NCBI GenBank assembly: GCA_015060705.1
Contig: SUXY01000011.1
Location: forward strand, 1 to 56,394
Length of the DNA: 56,394 nucleotides
Reading direction: 5' to 3'
Source: Bacteroides sp.
Lineage (GTDB): Bacteria; Bacteroidota; Bacteroidia; Bacteroidales; Bacteroidaceae
Shown: one piece after another, positions 35,873 through 45,208 of the stretch
How positions within the stretch are numbered: the first letter of the stretch is position 1
How the letters are laid out: every line of letters starts with the position of its first letter
Translations under genes and position numbers: made by a program
The notes under the pieces: generated by a model
What the model was told of the DNA's origin: nothing
What the model saw: only the letters and a program-made list of their open reading frames with translations
The model's database searches: none

Positions 35873-36682
35873 ATGAAACTTAAATTTATGGTAGCGGTTA
35901 TGGCCGCATTTGCATTTGTATTTTCAGCTTGTGATTCGAAGGATGCGGTCAACAAGCAATTGGTTCTTTATTATTCGCAAACAGGATCGACTAAGGTGGT
36001 AGCAGAAGAAATTCAAAAAATGCTGGATGCCGATATCGAACTCATCGAATTGGAAAATCCATATACAGGTACATATGCCGAAACACTTGAAAGAGTGAAA
36101 CAAGAACGGGAGAGTGGTAATTTACCGGCATTGAAACCGTTGAAAGTGGATCTTTCGAAGTATGAAGTCATCTATCTGGGTTATCCGATTTGGTTTGGCA
36201 CCTATGCTTTGCCGATTGCATCCCTCATAAAAGACCATGATTTTGAAGGCAAGAAGATCGTGACCTTCTGTACGTTCGGTAGTGGTGATTTGGAATCGGC
36301 CTTGGAGGATTTGAAGAAGGCTTTGCCAAAGGCGGAGATTGCTGAACATGGATTTGGTATCCGTGATGTGCGTGTAGCGGCATCGGGCAAGGAGTTGAAT
36401 CGTTTCTTGATAGAATATGGATACATGGATGGTCAGGTGGAAGCACTTCCGGGTTATTCGGAAATGAGACCAATCATGGAAGAGGAAAAGCAGATTTTCG
36501 AAGCGGCATGCGGAGATTATCAGTATCCATTGGGTACACCTATATTGGTAGGCAAGCGTGGCACACCGGAGGGCGTAGATTACATCTACGAGGTGGAAAA
36601 CTATGGAAAAAGAAATACCGTCTTTGTTACCGTAGGTCATGAAGAAGGAGCTAAGCCGGAATTCACTCGCGTGGTAAGATAA
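35873..36682 (+). CDS. Flavodoxin-like lipoprotein
   Basis: A 269-residue exported protein. I chose ATG 35873; a TTG two codons upstream is less likely. The signal peptide ends in a lipobox-like FVFSAC (Cys about 19). The flavodoxin phosphate loop is YYSQTGSTKVVA, and YLGYPIWFGTYA with CTFGSGDL forms the FMN pocket. About 80 extra residues follow the flavodoxin fold. It likely carries FMN for electron transfer in the envelope, which is unusual for a flavodoxin but common in Bacteroidota lipoproteins. Confidence 0.85.
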   Translation: MKLKFMVAVMAAFAFVFSACDSKDAVNKQLVLYYSQTGSTKVVAEEIQKMLDADIELIELENPYTGTYAETLERVKQERESGNLPALKPLKVDLSKYEVIYLGYPIWFGTYALPIASLIKDHDFEGKKIVTFCTFGSGDLESALEDLKKALPKAEIAEHGFGIRDVRVAASGKELNRFLIEYGYMDGQVEALPGYSEMRPIMEEEKQIFEAACGDYQYPLGTPILVGKRGTPEGVDYIYEVENYGKRNTVFVTVGHEEGAKPEFTRVVR

Positions 36683-36710
36683 GGTTTTAGTCAACAAGAT
36701 ATTATACCAA

Positions 36711-36750
36711 AAGAAAAGGTGCAAATCCTATAGGAAATGCACCTTTTTTC
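36711..36750. terminator. Bidirectional terminator between flavodoxin and rpsP
   Basis: AAAAGGTGCA (36714-36723) pairs with TGCACCTTTT (36738-36747), with the palindrome CCTATAGG inside the loop. A and T runs flank both sides, suiting the convergent genes. Confidence 0.8.
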
Positions 36751-36769
36751 TTTTGAGATAAACTCCGAA

Positions 36770-37291
36770 TTATGCTTCAGCTTCTGTAGCTTCTTCTGCA
36801 GGAGCAGCAGCTTCTTCAGCAGCGGCCAAAGCAGCAGCCTTCTTTTCAGCTACCTTCTTAGCGATTTCTTCGTTTACCTTCTTTTCAGCTTCCAAACGAG
36901 CCTTAGCGTCAGCCTTCTTAGCTTCTTCTTGCTTAGCCTTCAAAGCAGCCAAACCAGTCTGCTTGTTTTGCTTCCAAGCGTTGAACTTAGCTTCAGCATC
37001 AGCTTCTGTGAATGCGCCCTTAGCTACACCACCCAACAAGTGCTTCTTCATGTAAACACCTTCCTTAGAAAGGATGTTGCGTACTGTGTCTGTAGGTTGT
37101 GCACCGCACATTACCCAATAAAGAGCACGTTCGAAATTCAAATCTACTGTGGCAGGATTGGTGTTAGGATTGTAAGTACCAATCTTTTCAGTAAATCGTC
37201 CATCACGTGGAGCTCTTGCATCTGCAATTACGATTGAATAGAACGCATAGCTTTTGCGACCTCTTCTCTGCAATCTGATCTTTGTTGCCAT
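36770..37291 (-). CDS. rpsP: 30S ribosomal protein S16 with a long C-terminal tail
   Basis: A 173-residue protein. Residues 1-80 are standard S16 ([42 protein letters not shown]), which stabilises the 5' domain of 16S rRNA. The remaining 90 residues are a low-complexity Ala/Lys/Glu helix ending AEEATEAEA, about twice the usual S16 length; such tails occur in Bacteroidota. It has a full promoter and a terminator, so it is monocistronic here rather than in an rpsP-rimM-trmD operon. Confidence 0.95.
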   Translation of the reverse strand: MATKIRLQRRGRKSYAFYSIVIADARAPRDGRFTEKIGTYNPNTNPATVDLNFERALYWVMCGAQPTDTVRNILSKEGVYMKKHLLGGVAKGAFTEADAEAKFNAWKQNKQTGLAALKAKQEEAKKADAKARLEAEKKVNEEIAKKVAEKKAAALAAAEEAAAPAEEATEAEA

Positions 37292-37354
37292 TTTCTTTAA
37301 TTAGTTTTTTTGTTAATGATTTGAATTTATGCAAATATCCCGTATTTGCGGGTG

Positions 37355-37386
37355 CAAAGGTACTGACTTTCTTTGGATTGGACAAA
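37355..37386 (-). promoter_or_regulatory. Promoter of rpsP
   Basis: TTTG (37386-37383), a 20-base spacer and TACCTTTG (37362-37355) on the minus strand. A small CCCG/CGGG hairpin lies in the leader at about 37338-37352. Confidence 0.75.
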
Positions 37387-37402
37387 ACTTTTAAGTCCTT
37401 TC

Positions 37403-37435
37403 TTTGGCGAAAACGAGAAAAAGATTGTACTTTTG
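37403..37435 (+). promoter_or_regulatory. Promoter of the acetylxylan-esterase-like gene
   Basis: TTTG (37403-37406), a 21-base spacer and TACTTTTG (37428-37435), 22 bases above the start. It is divergent from the rpsP promoter. Confidence 0.7.
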
Positions 37436-37457
37436 TTTATCTTAAATCCTAAAAAAC

Positions 37458-38735
37458 ATGAAAAGAACATTCTTATCTATCATTATCAGTGTTTTGGCGG
37501 TGCTGGGAGTCTCGGCACAACCCGTTATCAAGAAGGTCCAGGTGGCCCTAATCCCTGATCATGCGGATGCTTTATACAAGGTTGGGGAACAAGCGAAATT
37601 CAAGGTGATAGCCATGGATTGTGGCATCGCCCTTAATGATGTAACCATCGATTATGAGGTGAGCGAGGATTTGATGCCGGCTCATCTGAAAAAGTCCATT
37701 ACCTTGAAGGGGTATGAAGGCAGCATCAATGCCGGTACCATGAAGGAGCCGGGCTATCTTCGTGTAAAAGCGATTGTGAAGCATGAGGGAAGTACGTATA
37801 CATCATATTCGACCGTGGGCTTTGATACCGACAAGCTGATGCCATTGGTCAAGATGCCGACCGATTTCGAAGAATATTGGACCAACCAATTGAAGGCATT
37901 GGACAAGGTGGATTTGGCTCCGAAGATGGAACGCATTGCCGAACGTTGTACGGATAAAGTAGAGGTCTATCACATTTCGTATGGCAATGTGGGTCGTACT
38001 CGCATGTATGGTGTATTGACCATGCCGAAGAAGGAAGGAAAGTATCCGGCTATTCTCCGTGTACCTGGTGCCGGTGTGCATGCCATGAGCGGTAATGTAG
38101 CTTGGGCGGCAAAGGGTGCGATTGTGCTTGAAATCGGTATCCATGGCATTCCGGTGATCATGGAAGGTAGTGTATATAGTGATTTGGCAAATGGGGTATT
38201 GTCCAGCTATTTTGTAGACGGCATCGAAAACCGTGATTCGTACTTCTATCGCCGTGTGTTCCTGGGATGTGTCCATGCCGTAGATTTCTTGCTTGCTTTG
38301 CCGAACAGCAATGGTAAGGTAGGGGTAATGGGCGGAAGCCAGGGAGGTATGTTGGCTATGGCTACTTCGTATCTGGACAAGCGCATTTCGGCTACCGGTG
38401 TCTATTTCCCGGCTTTCTGTGATCAGGAAGCATACATGCATGGTCGTACCGGCGGTTGGCCTCATTTCTTCAAGAACAAGGAGAATTGGAAGAAGGAATA
38501 CCTGGAAACCATCCGCTATTACGATGCGTCCAACTTTGCCAAAGGTTTGAAGGCTCCGGTATATTATGCATTCGGTTATAATGATCTCACATGCGGACCG
38601 ACTACCTCACAAGCTACTTACAATGCGATTCCGGCTCCAAAGACTTTGGTGATCGGTGAGAATCAAGGACACTGGTTGTTCCCGGAACTATTTAGCGGTA
38701 TGTGGGAATGGATGATTGAAGAATTGACTAAATAA
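37458..38735 (+). CDS. Acetylxylan esterase / cephalosporin-C deacetylase family protein
   Basis: A 425-residue secreted alpha/beta hydrolase. The signal peptide is cut near VSAQ (residue 21). A beta-rich domain of about 110 residues precedes the catalytic domain. The nucleophile elbow is MGGSQGG with Ser294, Asp is likely in YAFGYNDLTCG and His in ENQGHW near the end, the AXE1 family pattern. It removes acetyl groups from sugars or xylan fragments. The AmpC-like gene follows eight bases later, so they form an operon. Confidence 0.9.
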   Translation: MKRTFLSIIISVLAVLGVSAQPVIKKVQVALIPDHADALYKVGEQAKFKVIAMDCGIALNDVTIDYEVSEDLMPAHLKKSITLKGYEGSINAGTMKEPGYLRVKAIVKHEGSTYTSYSTVGFDTDKLMPLVKMPTDFEEYWTNQLKALDKVDLAPKMERIAERCTDKVEVYHISYGNVGRTRMYGVLTMPKKEGKYPAILRVPGAGVHAMSGNVAWAAKGAIVLEIGIHGIPVIMEGSVYSDLANGVLSSYFVDGIENRDSYFYRRVFLGCVHAVDFLLALPNSNGKVGVMGGSQGGMLAMATSYLDKRISATGVYFPAFCDQEAYMHGRTGGWPHFFKNKENWKKEYLETIRYYDASNFAKGLKAPVYYAFGYNDLTCGPTTSQATYNAIPAPKTLVIGENQGHWLFPELFSGMWEWMIEELTK

Positions 38736-38743
38736 GTATAATC

Positions 38744-40255
38744 ATGAAAAATATGTTATCTGTATGGATGATAGCCGCTTGTTTGCTATTGCCATTACCG
38801 ATGGTGGCTCAAACCAATGAATTGCCTCGCTCTACTCCGGAAGAACAAGGCGTGCCTTCCAAAGCACTCGTGGCCTTGTTCGATTCACTCTCTGCACTTC
38901 CGCTTACGGACATGCATGCCGTAGTGGTGATGCGTCATGGTAAAGTAATCGGTGAAATGTTTCCAAAACCATATGCTCCCGAGTATCGTCATACCATGTA
39001 TTCTTGTTCGAAGACATTTGTTGGTGTAGCGGTAGGCTTGGCCATTGAAGACAATCGTTTGCGCCTGGACGACCGTGTAGCCAGCTTCTTCCCGGAATTG
39101 CTTCCGGATTCGGTATCAAAGGATTTGGCGGACATGAAGGTTCGCGATTTGTTGACCATGGCTTCGGGTGTGAAACCGGACTGGAACATGCGTAGTAGAG
39201 GCAAGGAATGGATACGTACCTTCCTTTCAAAGCCGGTGGTTGCCCCGGGAACCAAGTACGCTTATGACTCCATGGTGTCTTACATGCTGGCCGCCGTTGT
39301 ACAAAAGGCAACCGGCAAGAAATTGACCGAGTATTTGCAAGAACGTGTCTTTACACCGATGAACGTTACCGAATGGGCTTGGGAAGAAAGTCCGGAAGGT
39401 GTAAACACCGGTGGTTGGGGTGTACATATCCAACCGGAATCCTTGGCTAAGTTCGGACAATTGATTCTGGATGAAGGCCGTTGGAAGGGCAAGCAATTGG
39501 TACCGGCCGAATGGATTCGTGAAATGTGCAAGAAGCATCGGGAAACCGGTCGGGAAGTCTATGGTTATCACATCTGGCATTGTGGTGGACACGACGGAGC
39601 CGTACGTGCAGACGGTGCATTGGGTCAATATGTAATTTCTATCTTGGACAAGGACATGGTAGTGGTCATGACAGAAGCTACTCTAGGCAATGGTAGAGAC
39701 CAAAGAAGATTGATATGGGATGTGTTGTTGCCAACCATCAAGGACGAACCATTGCCGGCCAACAAGAAAGATTATCAATTGCTCCAGAAGAAGAAGGCTA
39801 CTTACAAGCTTCCGGAAGTAAAGGGTAAGGCTAGTTCTGCTTTTGCATCGAACTGGGAAAACCAAACCATCGAATTGGGTAAGAATCCGTTCGGTTGGAA
39901 ATCACTTCGCATGAACTTCGGCAAGAAAGAAGTCATGTTGACCGTTACAGAAACGAGTGGTAAGACGTATGAATTGCCATTCGGATACAAGGAATGGAAG
40001 ACTACTTCCATGGATGCTTATCCTCCTTATTCCATTACTCCGGTAGATCGTTTCAAAGGGTTGGAAGGACCATATTGGGTAGCTGGTAGCTATGCCTGGA
40101 CATCGAAAGAAGAAGTTCAGTTGAAAGCGCATTATGTGAATTGGGTATCGGCTTTGGAAATGACCTTCCGCTTGGTGAATGGTGAAGTGGAACTTCATGT
40201 TCAGACCAATTATATCAAGAAACCTTATTCGATAAAGGGTAAGTTAGTCAAATAA
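38744..40255 (+). CDS. Secreted serine hydrolase of the class C beta-lactamase family
   Basis: A 503-residue exported enzyme (signal peptide cut near MVAQ, residue 23). The catalytic SxxK is S87-C-S-K90 in YSCSKTFVGVA. The second motif is in TKYAYDSMVS (YDS in place of the usual YxN) and the third is GHDGAV in place of HxG. It thus belongs to the serine-hydrolase/D-Ala-peptidase-like group rather than a drug-hydrolysing lactamase with certainty. The last 150 residues form a beta-rich, lipocalin-like domain. Likely a peptidase or esterase. Confidence 0.87.
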   Translation: MKNMLSVWMIAACLLLPLPMVAQTNELPRSTPEEQGVPSKALVALFDSLSALPLTDMHAVVVMRHGKVIGEMFPKPYAPEYRHTMYSCSKTFVGVAVGLAIEDNRLRLDDRVASFFPELLPDSVSKDLADMKVRDLLTMASGVKPDWNMRSRGKEWIRTFLSKPVVAPGTKYAYDSMVSYMLAAVVQKATGKKLTEYLQERVFTPMNVTEWAWEESPEGVNTGGWGVHIQPESLAKFGQLILDEGRWKGKQLVPAEWIREMCKKHRETGREVYGYHIWHCGGHDGAVRADGALGQYVISILDKDMVVVMTEATLGNGRDQRRLIWDVLLPTIKDEPLPANKKDYQLLQKKKATYKLPEVKGKASSAFASNWENQTIELGKNPFGWKSLRMNFGKKEVMLTVTETSGKTYELPFGYKEWKTTSMDAYPPYSITPVDRFKGLEGPYWVAGSYAWTSKEEVQLKAHYVNWVSALEMTFRLVNGEVELHVQTNYIKKPYSIKGKLVK

Positions 40256-40286
40256 AAAAAGAGGGTGTGTAACCCTCTTTTTTTAT
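40254..40286. terminator. Bidirectional terminator between the serine hydrolase and esterase
   Basis: AAAAAGAGGGT pairs with ACCCTCTTTTT around a GTGT-A loop, with A-run and T-run on either side. It overlaps the stop codons of the two convergent genes. Confidence 0.85.
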
Positions 40287-41119
40287 TTATGAATCTCTCT
40301 CAACCATTTCTCCATTTCGGCTTTCCATTGCGACTTGTAAGGAAAGGTTTCATTGTATCCCCAACCATGTCCGCCAACTGGATAGAAATGCATGGAAGCA
40401 GGAACCCCATGCTTACACATCGCCAAGTAATAGTTGATACTATTGAGAACCGGTACTACGGTATCATCGCTACTATGCATAATGAAAGCAGGAGGAGTAT
40501 TTTCATTGACCTGCAATTCGTTGGAATAAAGCTTCACCAATTCTTCGCTCGGTTGCTTTCCCAAGAGATTGTCTTTGGATCCTTGATGCGTATATCCGGT
40601 CATGGTTACAACCGGGTAGAACAGAATCTGGAAGTCCGGACGAGTTTCTTCGGTAAAGTGCGTAGCGGCCGTAGAAGCCAGATGACCACCGGCCGATGAA
40701 CCCATAATACCCAATTGCCGGATTCCCCATTGGTTTGCATGTTTACGCATATAGCGAATTGCTTGATGAGCGTCGCTCAACGGGATTTCATGCTTGCCAA
40801 ATGGCATGCGATAATGAAGGACGGCATAAGTAATACCTTGCGTATTGAACCAAGCGGCCATATCGTGTCCTTCGTGTGTAACGGCAATACCTGCATAGCC
40901 ACCACCCGGACAAGCAACAATGGCTTGTCCGTTGGGATTCTTGGCTGGATAGATTGTCAGAGTGGCTTCCGAATATTCATTTCCATTGATCCATCCCTTG
41001 ATCATTGGCTTTTCTTCAATAATCTTTTCATCGGCCAATCTCACTTGAACGGGTTGTTGAGCGGAGAGAACGGATGAAGCCATCAGCGCACCTATCAGGA
41101 AATACTTTCTCATAATCAT
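40283..41119 (-). CDS. Secreted alpha/beta hydrolase (BD-FAE/esterase-lipase type)
   Basis: A 278-residue esterase. The start is ATG 41119, which overlaps the OPT transporter stop as ATGA; ATG 41113 two codons later is also possible. The signal peptide is cut near SAQ. The oxyanion motif is CPGGGYAG, the nucleophile elbow GSSAGGHLAS, and the Asp/His of the triad lie in MHSSDDTVV and GGHGWG. It resembles feruloyl or acetyl esterases. Translational coupling to the OPT transporter suggests that products of the esterase, or its substrate, relate to the imported compound. Confidence 0.88.
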   Translation of the reverse strand: MIMRKYFLIGALMASSVLSAQQPVQVRLADEKIIEEKPMIKGWINGNEYSEATLTIYPAKNPNGQAIVACPGGGYAGIAVTHEGHDMAAWFNTQGITYAVLHYRMPFGKHEIPLSDAHQAIRYMRKHANQWGIRQLGIMGSSAGGHLASTAATHFTEETRPDFQILFYPVVTMTGYTHQGSKDNLLGKQPSEELVKLYSNELQVNENTPPAFIMHSSDDTVVPVLNSINYYLAMCKHGVPASMHFYPVGGHGWGYNETFPYKSQWKAEMEKWLREIHK

Positions 41120-43107
41120 TTCTTTTGTACGTTCATGCTAGCCTTGATGAGATAAACGATCAACAAAGCATACACTACCAATGAAGCAAGTTCACTCATC
41201 GGGTTGGACAACCATGCTTCGTTGACGAGGTTGATACCACCAAATCGCATTGCCGCACTTACTACACCCATCAATGCACCACCTGCAATGAAACCAGAGG
41301 CGAGGAGAGTACCCTTTTCACCTCGTTCATTGTTGAGCTTTTCGTCCTTGCTACGAGTCGTTACATACCAGTTGATAGCACCACCGACGAGCAACGGGAG
41401 GTTGAGTTCCAATGGAATGAACATACCCAATGCAAATGCCAAAGCCGGGATATTGAAATAAGTAAGCACCAAAGCAAGAGCCGCACCGATACCATAGAGC
41501 AACCAAGGAGCGCCGACACCATTCATCAACGGGTCGATAACCGCCGCCATGGCATTTGCCTGAGGAGCGGCCAATGCACCACTAGTAAATCCGTATGTCT
41601 TGTTCAGGATCATGATGACACCACCTACGGTAGCGGCCGATACCAGAGTGCCCAAGAACTTCCAAGTTTGTTGCTTGGCTGGAGTAGTACCGAGCCAATA
41701 ACCAATCTTCAAGTCGGTAATGAAACCACCGGCCATCGAAAGAGCGGTACAAACCACACCACCCATCACAAGAGCGGCCACCATACCGGTTGCACCCTTC
41801 AAGCCTACGGCTACCATCACTACAGATGCCAAAATCAAGGTCATCAAAGTCATACCCGAAACCGGGTTGGTACCAACGATAGCAATTGCATTAGCGGCAA
41901 CGGTCGTAAAGAGGAAGGAGATACCGGCAACCAACAATATGGCTACAATGCTATGAAGCCAATTGCCGTGCATTACATCGGTCAGGAAGAATACGAAAGT
42001 AAGCAACAAAGTAAAGATAGATCCGAACGCGATCACCTTCATGGAAAGGTCCTTCTGAGTACGCTTCACCTGAGTAGTTTCTTTCTTGCCACCCATTTCC
42101 TTAGCGGCCAAACCAACGGCACTCTTGATGATGCCCCACGAACGGAAGATACCGATTACACCAGCCATAGCGATACCACCGATACCGATGCTCTTGGCAT
42201 ATTCCTTGAAGATGGTTTCAGGGGCCATTTCGCCAATGGTCTGTGTAATGGAAGGATTCCAAGCATTGAGCAATTGATCGCCGAAAAGAAGGTTCATGCC
42301 CGGAACGATGAGCAACCATACGGCCAAGGAACCGGCACAAATGATAGCGGCATACTTCAAACCGATGATATAACCCAAACCGAGAACGGCCGCACCGGTA
42401 TTGATTTTCAAAACGATTTTGGCTTTATCGGCCAACAATTCACCCCAACCACATACACGAGTGGTGAAGTTTTCATTCCACCATCCGAAGGTAGCTACAA
42501 TAAAATCGTACAAACCACCTACCAAGCCTGCAATCAACAATGGCTTGGCCTGGCTACCTCCCTTTTCACCGGATACCAACACCTGTGTACTGGCGGTAGC
42601 TTCCGGGAATGGATATTCACCGTGTTTGTCGCTTACAAAATACTTCCGGAAAGGAATCAGGAAAAGGATACCCAAAATACCACCCAACAAGGAGCTGATG
42701 AACATCTGCATGAAATCGACAGTCATTTCCGGATATTTATCCTGCAAGATGTAAAGGGCAGGAAGAGTAAAGATAGCACCCGCTACGATTACACCCGAGC
42801 AAGCACCGATAGACTGGATAATGACATTTTCACCCAACGCACCTTTACGCTTAGCCGCACTGGATACACCTACAGCAATAATGGCAATTGGAATAGCGGC
42901 TTCGAACACTTGACCTACCTTCAAACCCAGATAAGCCGCGGCCGCAGAGAAGAGGATAGCCATGGCAATCCCCCAGGATACAGACCATAGATTGACTTCT
43001 GGATACTCCTTGTCAGGAGACATCAACGGATGATATTCTTCACCCGGCTTCAATGGACGGAATGCATTTTCAGGCAATCCCGTCGGTTTTTCATTTTCTT
43101 GTTTCAT
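41116..43107 (-). CDS. OPT family oligopeptide transporter
   Basis: A 663-residue inner-membrane protein with about 15-16 hydrophobic segments. Typical OPT stretches are seen: SWGIAMAILFSAAAAYLGLKVGQVFEAAIP near the N-terminus (given in part, residues 50-79), NVIIQSIGACSG, FPEATASTQVLVSGEKGG and GMFIPLELNLPL. Bacterial OPT proteins import oligopeptides or metal chelates. It is followed by the esterase with a four-base overlap. Confidence 0.92.
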   Translation of the reverse strand: MKQENEKPTGLPENAFRPLKPGEEYHPLMSPDKEYPEVNLWSVSWGIAMAILFSAAAAYLGLKVGQVFEAAIPIAIIAVGVSSAAKRKGALGENVIIQSIGACSGVIVAGAIFTLPALYILQDKYPEMTVDFMQMFISSLLGGILGILFLIPFRKYFVSDKHGEYPFPEATASTQVLVSGEKGGSQAKPLLIAGLVGGLYDFIVATFGWWNENFTTRVCGWGELLADKAKIVLKINTGAAVLGLGYIIGLKYAAIICAGSLAVWLLIVPGMNLLFGDQLLNAWNPSITQTIGEMAPETIFKEYAKSIGIGGIAMAGVIGIFRSWGIIKSAVGLAAKEMGGKKETTQVKRTQKDLSMKVIAFGSIFTLLLTFVFFLTDVMHGNWLHSIVAILLVAGISFLFTTVAANAIAIVGTNPVSGMTLMTLILASVVMVAVGLKGATGMVAALVMGGVVCTALSMAGGFITDLKIGYWLGTTPAKQQTWKFLGTLVSAATVGGVIMILNKTYGFTSGALAAPQANAMAAVIDPLMNGVGAPWLLYGIGAALALVLTYFNIPALAFALGMFIPLELNLPLLVGGAINWYVTTRSKDEKLNNERGEKGTLLASGFIAGGALMGVVSAAMRFGGINLVNEAWLSNPMSELASLVVYALLIVYLIKASMNVQKK

Positions 43108-43183
43108 GATTCTCTATTATTTGATTATTATGGACAATTTTTCCCAAAAATAATCAAAAATAGAGAAACCGCATGCATTTCGG

Positions 43184-43846
43184 TTAGAATATATCAAATT
43201 TGAGTCCTAATGAAAGACGGAGGTAGTCGTTCGGATTCAAATGATTGGTAAATGCACTGACTATATACAAGTCGCATGAACTGATTTCATAGAAAGCCGT
43301 AATGCTTCGGGCAAACAACCTTTTCTTGTCCGGTATGTTAAAACGCAACCGTTGACCTACAAAGGCATGCGTACGGACACGAGTGGAGAAGTTATAATAG
43401 CCCTTCGGATAACGGTCGGGCTCTTTCGTCCAAAACTCATCACTGAATACCGTATTGAAATAGAGTCCACATTCCAGGGGTTCAAACGTAAATGTTTCGT
43501 TAAGTTCTATCTTCCAAGGAATGTAATTCTGCTTCAAGGTAAATGTCATCTTGGCATTATCCGAAGAATAGCGTGGAATGAACCCCAAGAAAACATCCGT
43601 TTCCCATTGATGGTTCTTACCATATGACCATCCGAAGCCAAAGTTCATCAACCCCATACCACCGGCATATTGCAATTTGGTATAAGTAGGCATCAAGGAT
43701 TCCCACAAATTCCGATAGCCTTCCACCCGTTTCTTATAACGGTTGGTTTCTTCAACGGATTCCGCATGTCCGGCTAAGGTGAAGAAACATACGAAAAGCC
43801 CCATCAATATCTTTTTAATATTCAATAAGTTCATGTTCATATCCAT
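43184..43846 (-). CDS. Hypothetical outer-membrane beta-barrel protein
   Basis: A 220-residue protein (three in-frame ATGs at 43846, 43840 and 43834; the last gives the best signal peptide, ending AGHAES). The mature part is rich in aromatic residues and alternating strands (GMGLMNFGFGWSYG, RLSLGLKFDIF at the very end), typical of an outer-membrane barrel. It overlaps the phosphoesterase gene upstream by up to 32 bases, so the two are translated together. Function unknown. Confidence 0.7.
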   Translation of the reverse strand: MDMNMNLLNIKKILMGLFVCFFTLAGHAESVEETNRYKKRVEGYRNLWESLMPTYTKLQYAGGMGLMNFGFGWSYGKNHQWETDVFLGFIPRYSSDNAKMTFTLKQNYIPWKIELNETFTFEPLECGLYFNTVFSDEFWTKEPDRYPKGYYNFSTRVRTHAFVGQRLRFNIPDKKRLFARSITAFYEISSCDLYIVSAFTNHLNPNDYLRLSLGLKFDIF

Positions 43847-44624
43847 CTTCAGTTATCGTAAATAAAATATAGGCTCTATCCTTAGCACATGGAGTTTGGT
43901 AATACAACACGCCATCATTGAAAAATTCATTGATTTTATAATGATGCGCATGACCGTTCATGCAAAAGAGGAGGTTAGGAAACTCCTTCAGATACAATTG
44001 GAAAACATTGGCCACATTGTTGTTGAATTCCAAATCGAAAGGAGGGACGTGCATCACCACAACGGTCTTTTCTACGCCTTCCGGTAAATTCTTCATCAAA
44101 TTTTCCAGGAAAGAGAAATCGGGAACCGGTTCGCTATAATCGTACTCCATACAATTGGTATTCAAGCAGATAAAGAGCACATTTCCTGCTTGGAAATAAT
44201 AATTGGGATTACCCCATATTTCACCAAACACATCTTCTCCGGTACCCAAACAATCGTGATTGCCCAAAAGAGCAACCCAAGGCATGCGGAAATCGAGCAT
44301 GATATCGCGTTGGAGGATGAACTCATGGGTGGCACCAAAATCGGATATATCACCTCCATGAATCACAAAATCGACATCCCCACGCTTGTTGATGTGAGAT
44401 ACCATCGCTTCGGTTTCATCGTACCAACGTTGGGTATCGCTGATGAAAGCAAAACGGAATTCTTTCTGATCTTTCAATTTGGTAGTGATGGCTTGAATAT
44501 TCATTTCATTCAAGTTCTTTTCTCCTCTAACGTAAGCATCGTAAGGGTGAATTTCAAGCATATCACAAGCTTGAAAGCATAGAATAGTCAATAAAAAAGG
44601 GAATAAATAGAATAGTTTTTTCAT
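43815..44624 (-). CDS. Calcineurin-like metallophosphoesterase lipoprotein
   Basis: A 269-residue exported lipoprotein (lipobox LCFQAC, Cys20). The two-metal site is complete: FISDTQ (motif I, with Thr-Gln after the Asp rather than the usual xH), GGDISD, LGNHDC, MHVPP and GHAHH. Acts on phosphate esters in the periplasm or at the surface; the substrate is not readable. It overlaps the barrel protein gene downstream. Confidence 0.88.
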   Translation of the reverse strand: MKKLFYLFPFLLTILCFQACDMLEIHPYDAYVRGEKNLNEMNIQAITTKLKDQKEFRFAFISDTQRWYDETEAMVSHINKRGDVDFVIHGGDISDFGATHEFILQRDIMLDFRMPWVALLGNHDCLGTGEDVFGEIWGNPNYYFQAGNVLFICLNTNCMEYDYSEPVPDFSFLENLMKNLPEGVEKTVVVMHVPPFDLEFNNNVANVFQLYLKEFPNLLFCMNGHAHHYKINEFFNDGVLYYQTPCAKDRAYILFTITEDGYEHELIEY

Positions 44625-44754
44625 GTCAATCTAAATTGTGCTGCAAAGTTCGACAATTTAGATTAAATTGAATGGATGAATAATATCGAAAGAATGTTCT
44701 AAAAGTCCGAAAAACAAATGTGCGGACACTTTTTATAAAATGTCCGCACATCGT

Positions 44755-45138
44755 TTATTTTCCTACCATATCGCCTTCCACATACAATCGAACGATTTCT
44801 TGCTTGGCGTTGGTTCGTAAGGTAATCGATTTCTTGAAATGTCCCGGGAACTTTCCGGCTCCATCATAAGTAACGATGATTTCACCACCTTCACCCGGTT
44901 TGATCGGTTCCTTCGGATATTGAGGAACGGTACATCCACAAGAAGCAATGGCTTGATGGATTACCAACAATTTATCACCAGTATTCGTAAACTTGAATAC
45001 GTAAGTTACCTTCGGACTTGATTCTGAAAATGTTCCGAAGTCATGACTTGTCTTTTCAAACTTGATTTCTGCTTCACCAGCGGCAAATGTTACCATAGCA
45101 AAAATCGACAATATAGTTGTCAATACCAATTTCTTCAT
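44755..45138 (-). CDS. DUF1573 domain protein, exported
   Basis: A 127-residue protein with a signal peptide (cut near TFAAG) and one DUF1573 domain. Hallmarks: KTSHDFGTF near residue 32, VFKFTNTGDKLLVI and ASCGCTVPQYP near residue 66. These are immunoglobulin-like proteins, very common in Bacteroidota, with no known function. Confidence 0.92.
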   Translation of the reverse strand: MKKLVLTTILSIFAMVTFAAGEAEIKFEKTSHDFGTFSESSPKVTYVFKFTNTGDKLLVIHQAIASCGCTVPQYPKEPIKPGEGGEIIVTYDGAGKFPGHFKKSITLRTNAKQEIVRLYVEGDMVGK

Positions 45139-45162
45139 AATCTAATCATTTTAATTCGATGG

Positions 45163-45170
45163 CAAATATA
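45163..45170 (-). promoter_or_regulatory. Promoter -7 box of the DUF1573 gene
   Basis: TATATTTG on the minus strand, 24 bases above the start codon. Confidence 0.6.
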
Positions 45171-45208
45171 CGACTTTTTTATGAGTTGCTTCTTTTTATA
45201 ATGTTATT

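Noticed and set aside
38744..40255. Antibiotic-resistance class C beta-lactamase
   Set aside because: The second and third motifs are YDS and HDG-like rather than YxN and KTG, and the protein has an extra C-terminal domain, so a peptidase or esterase role is more likely.
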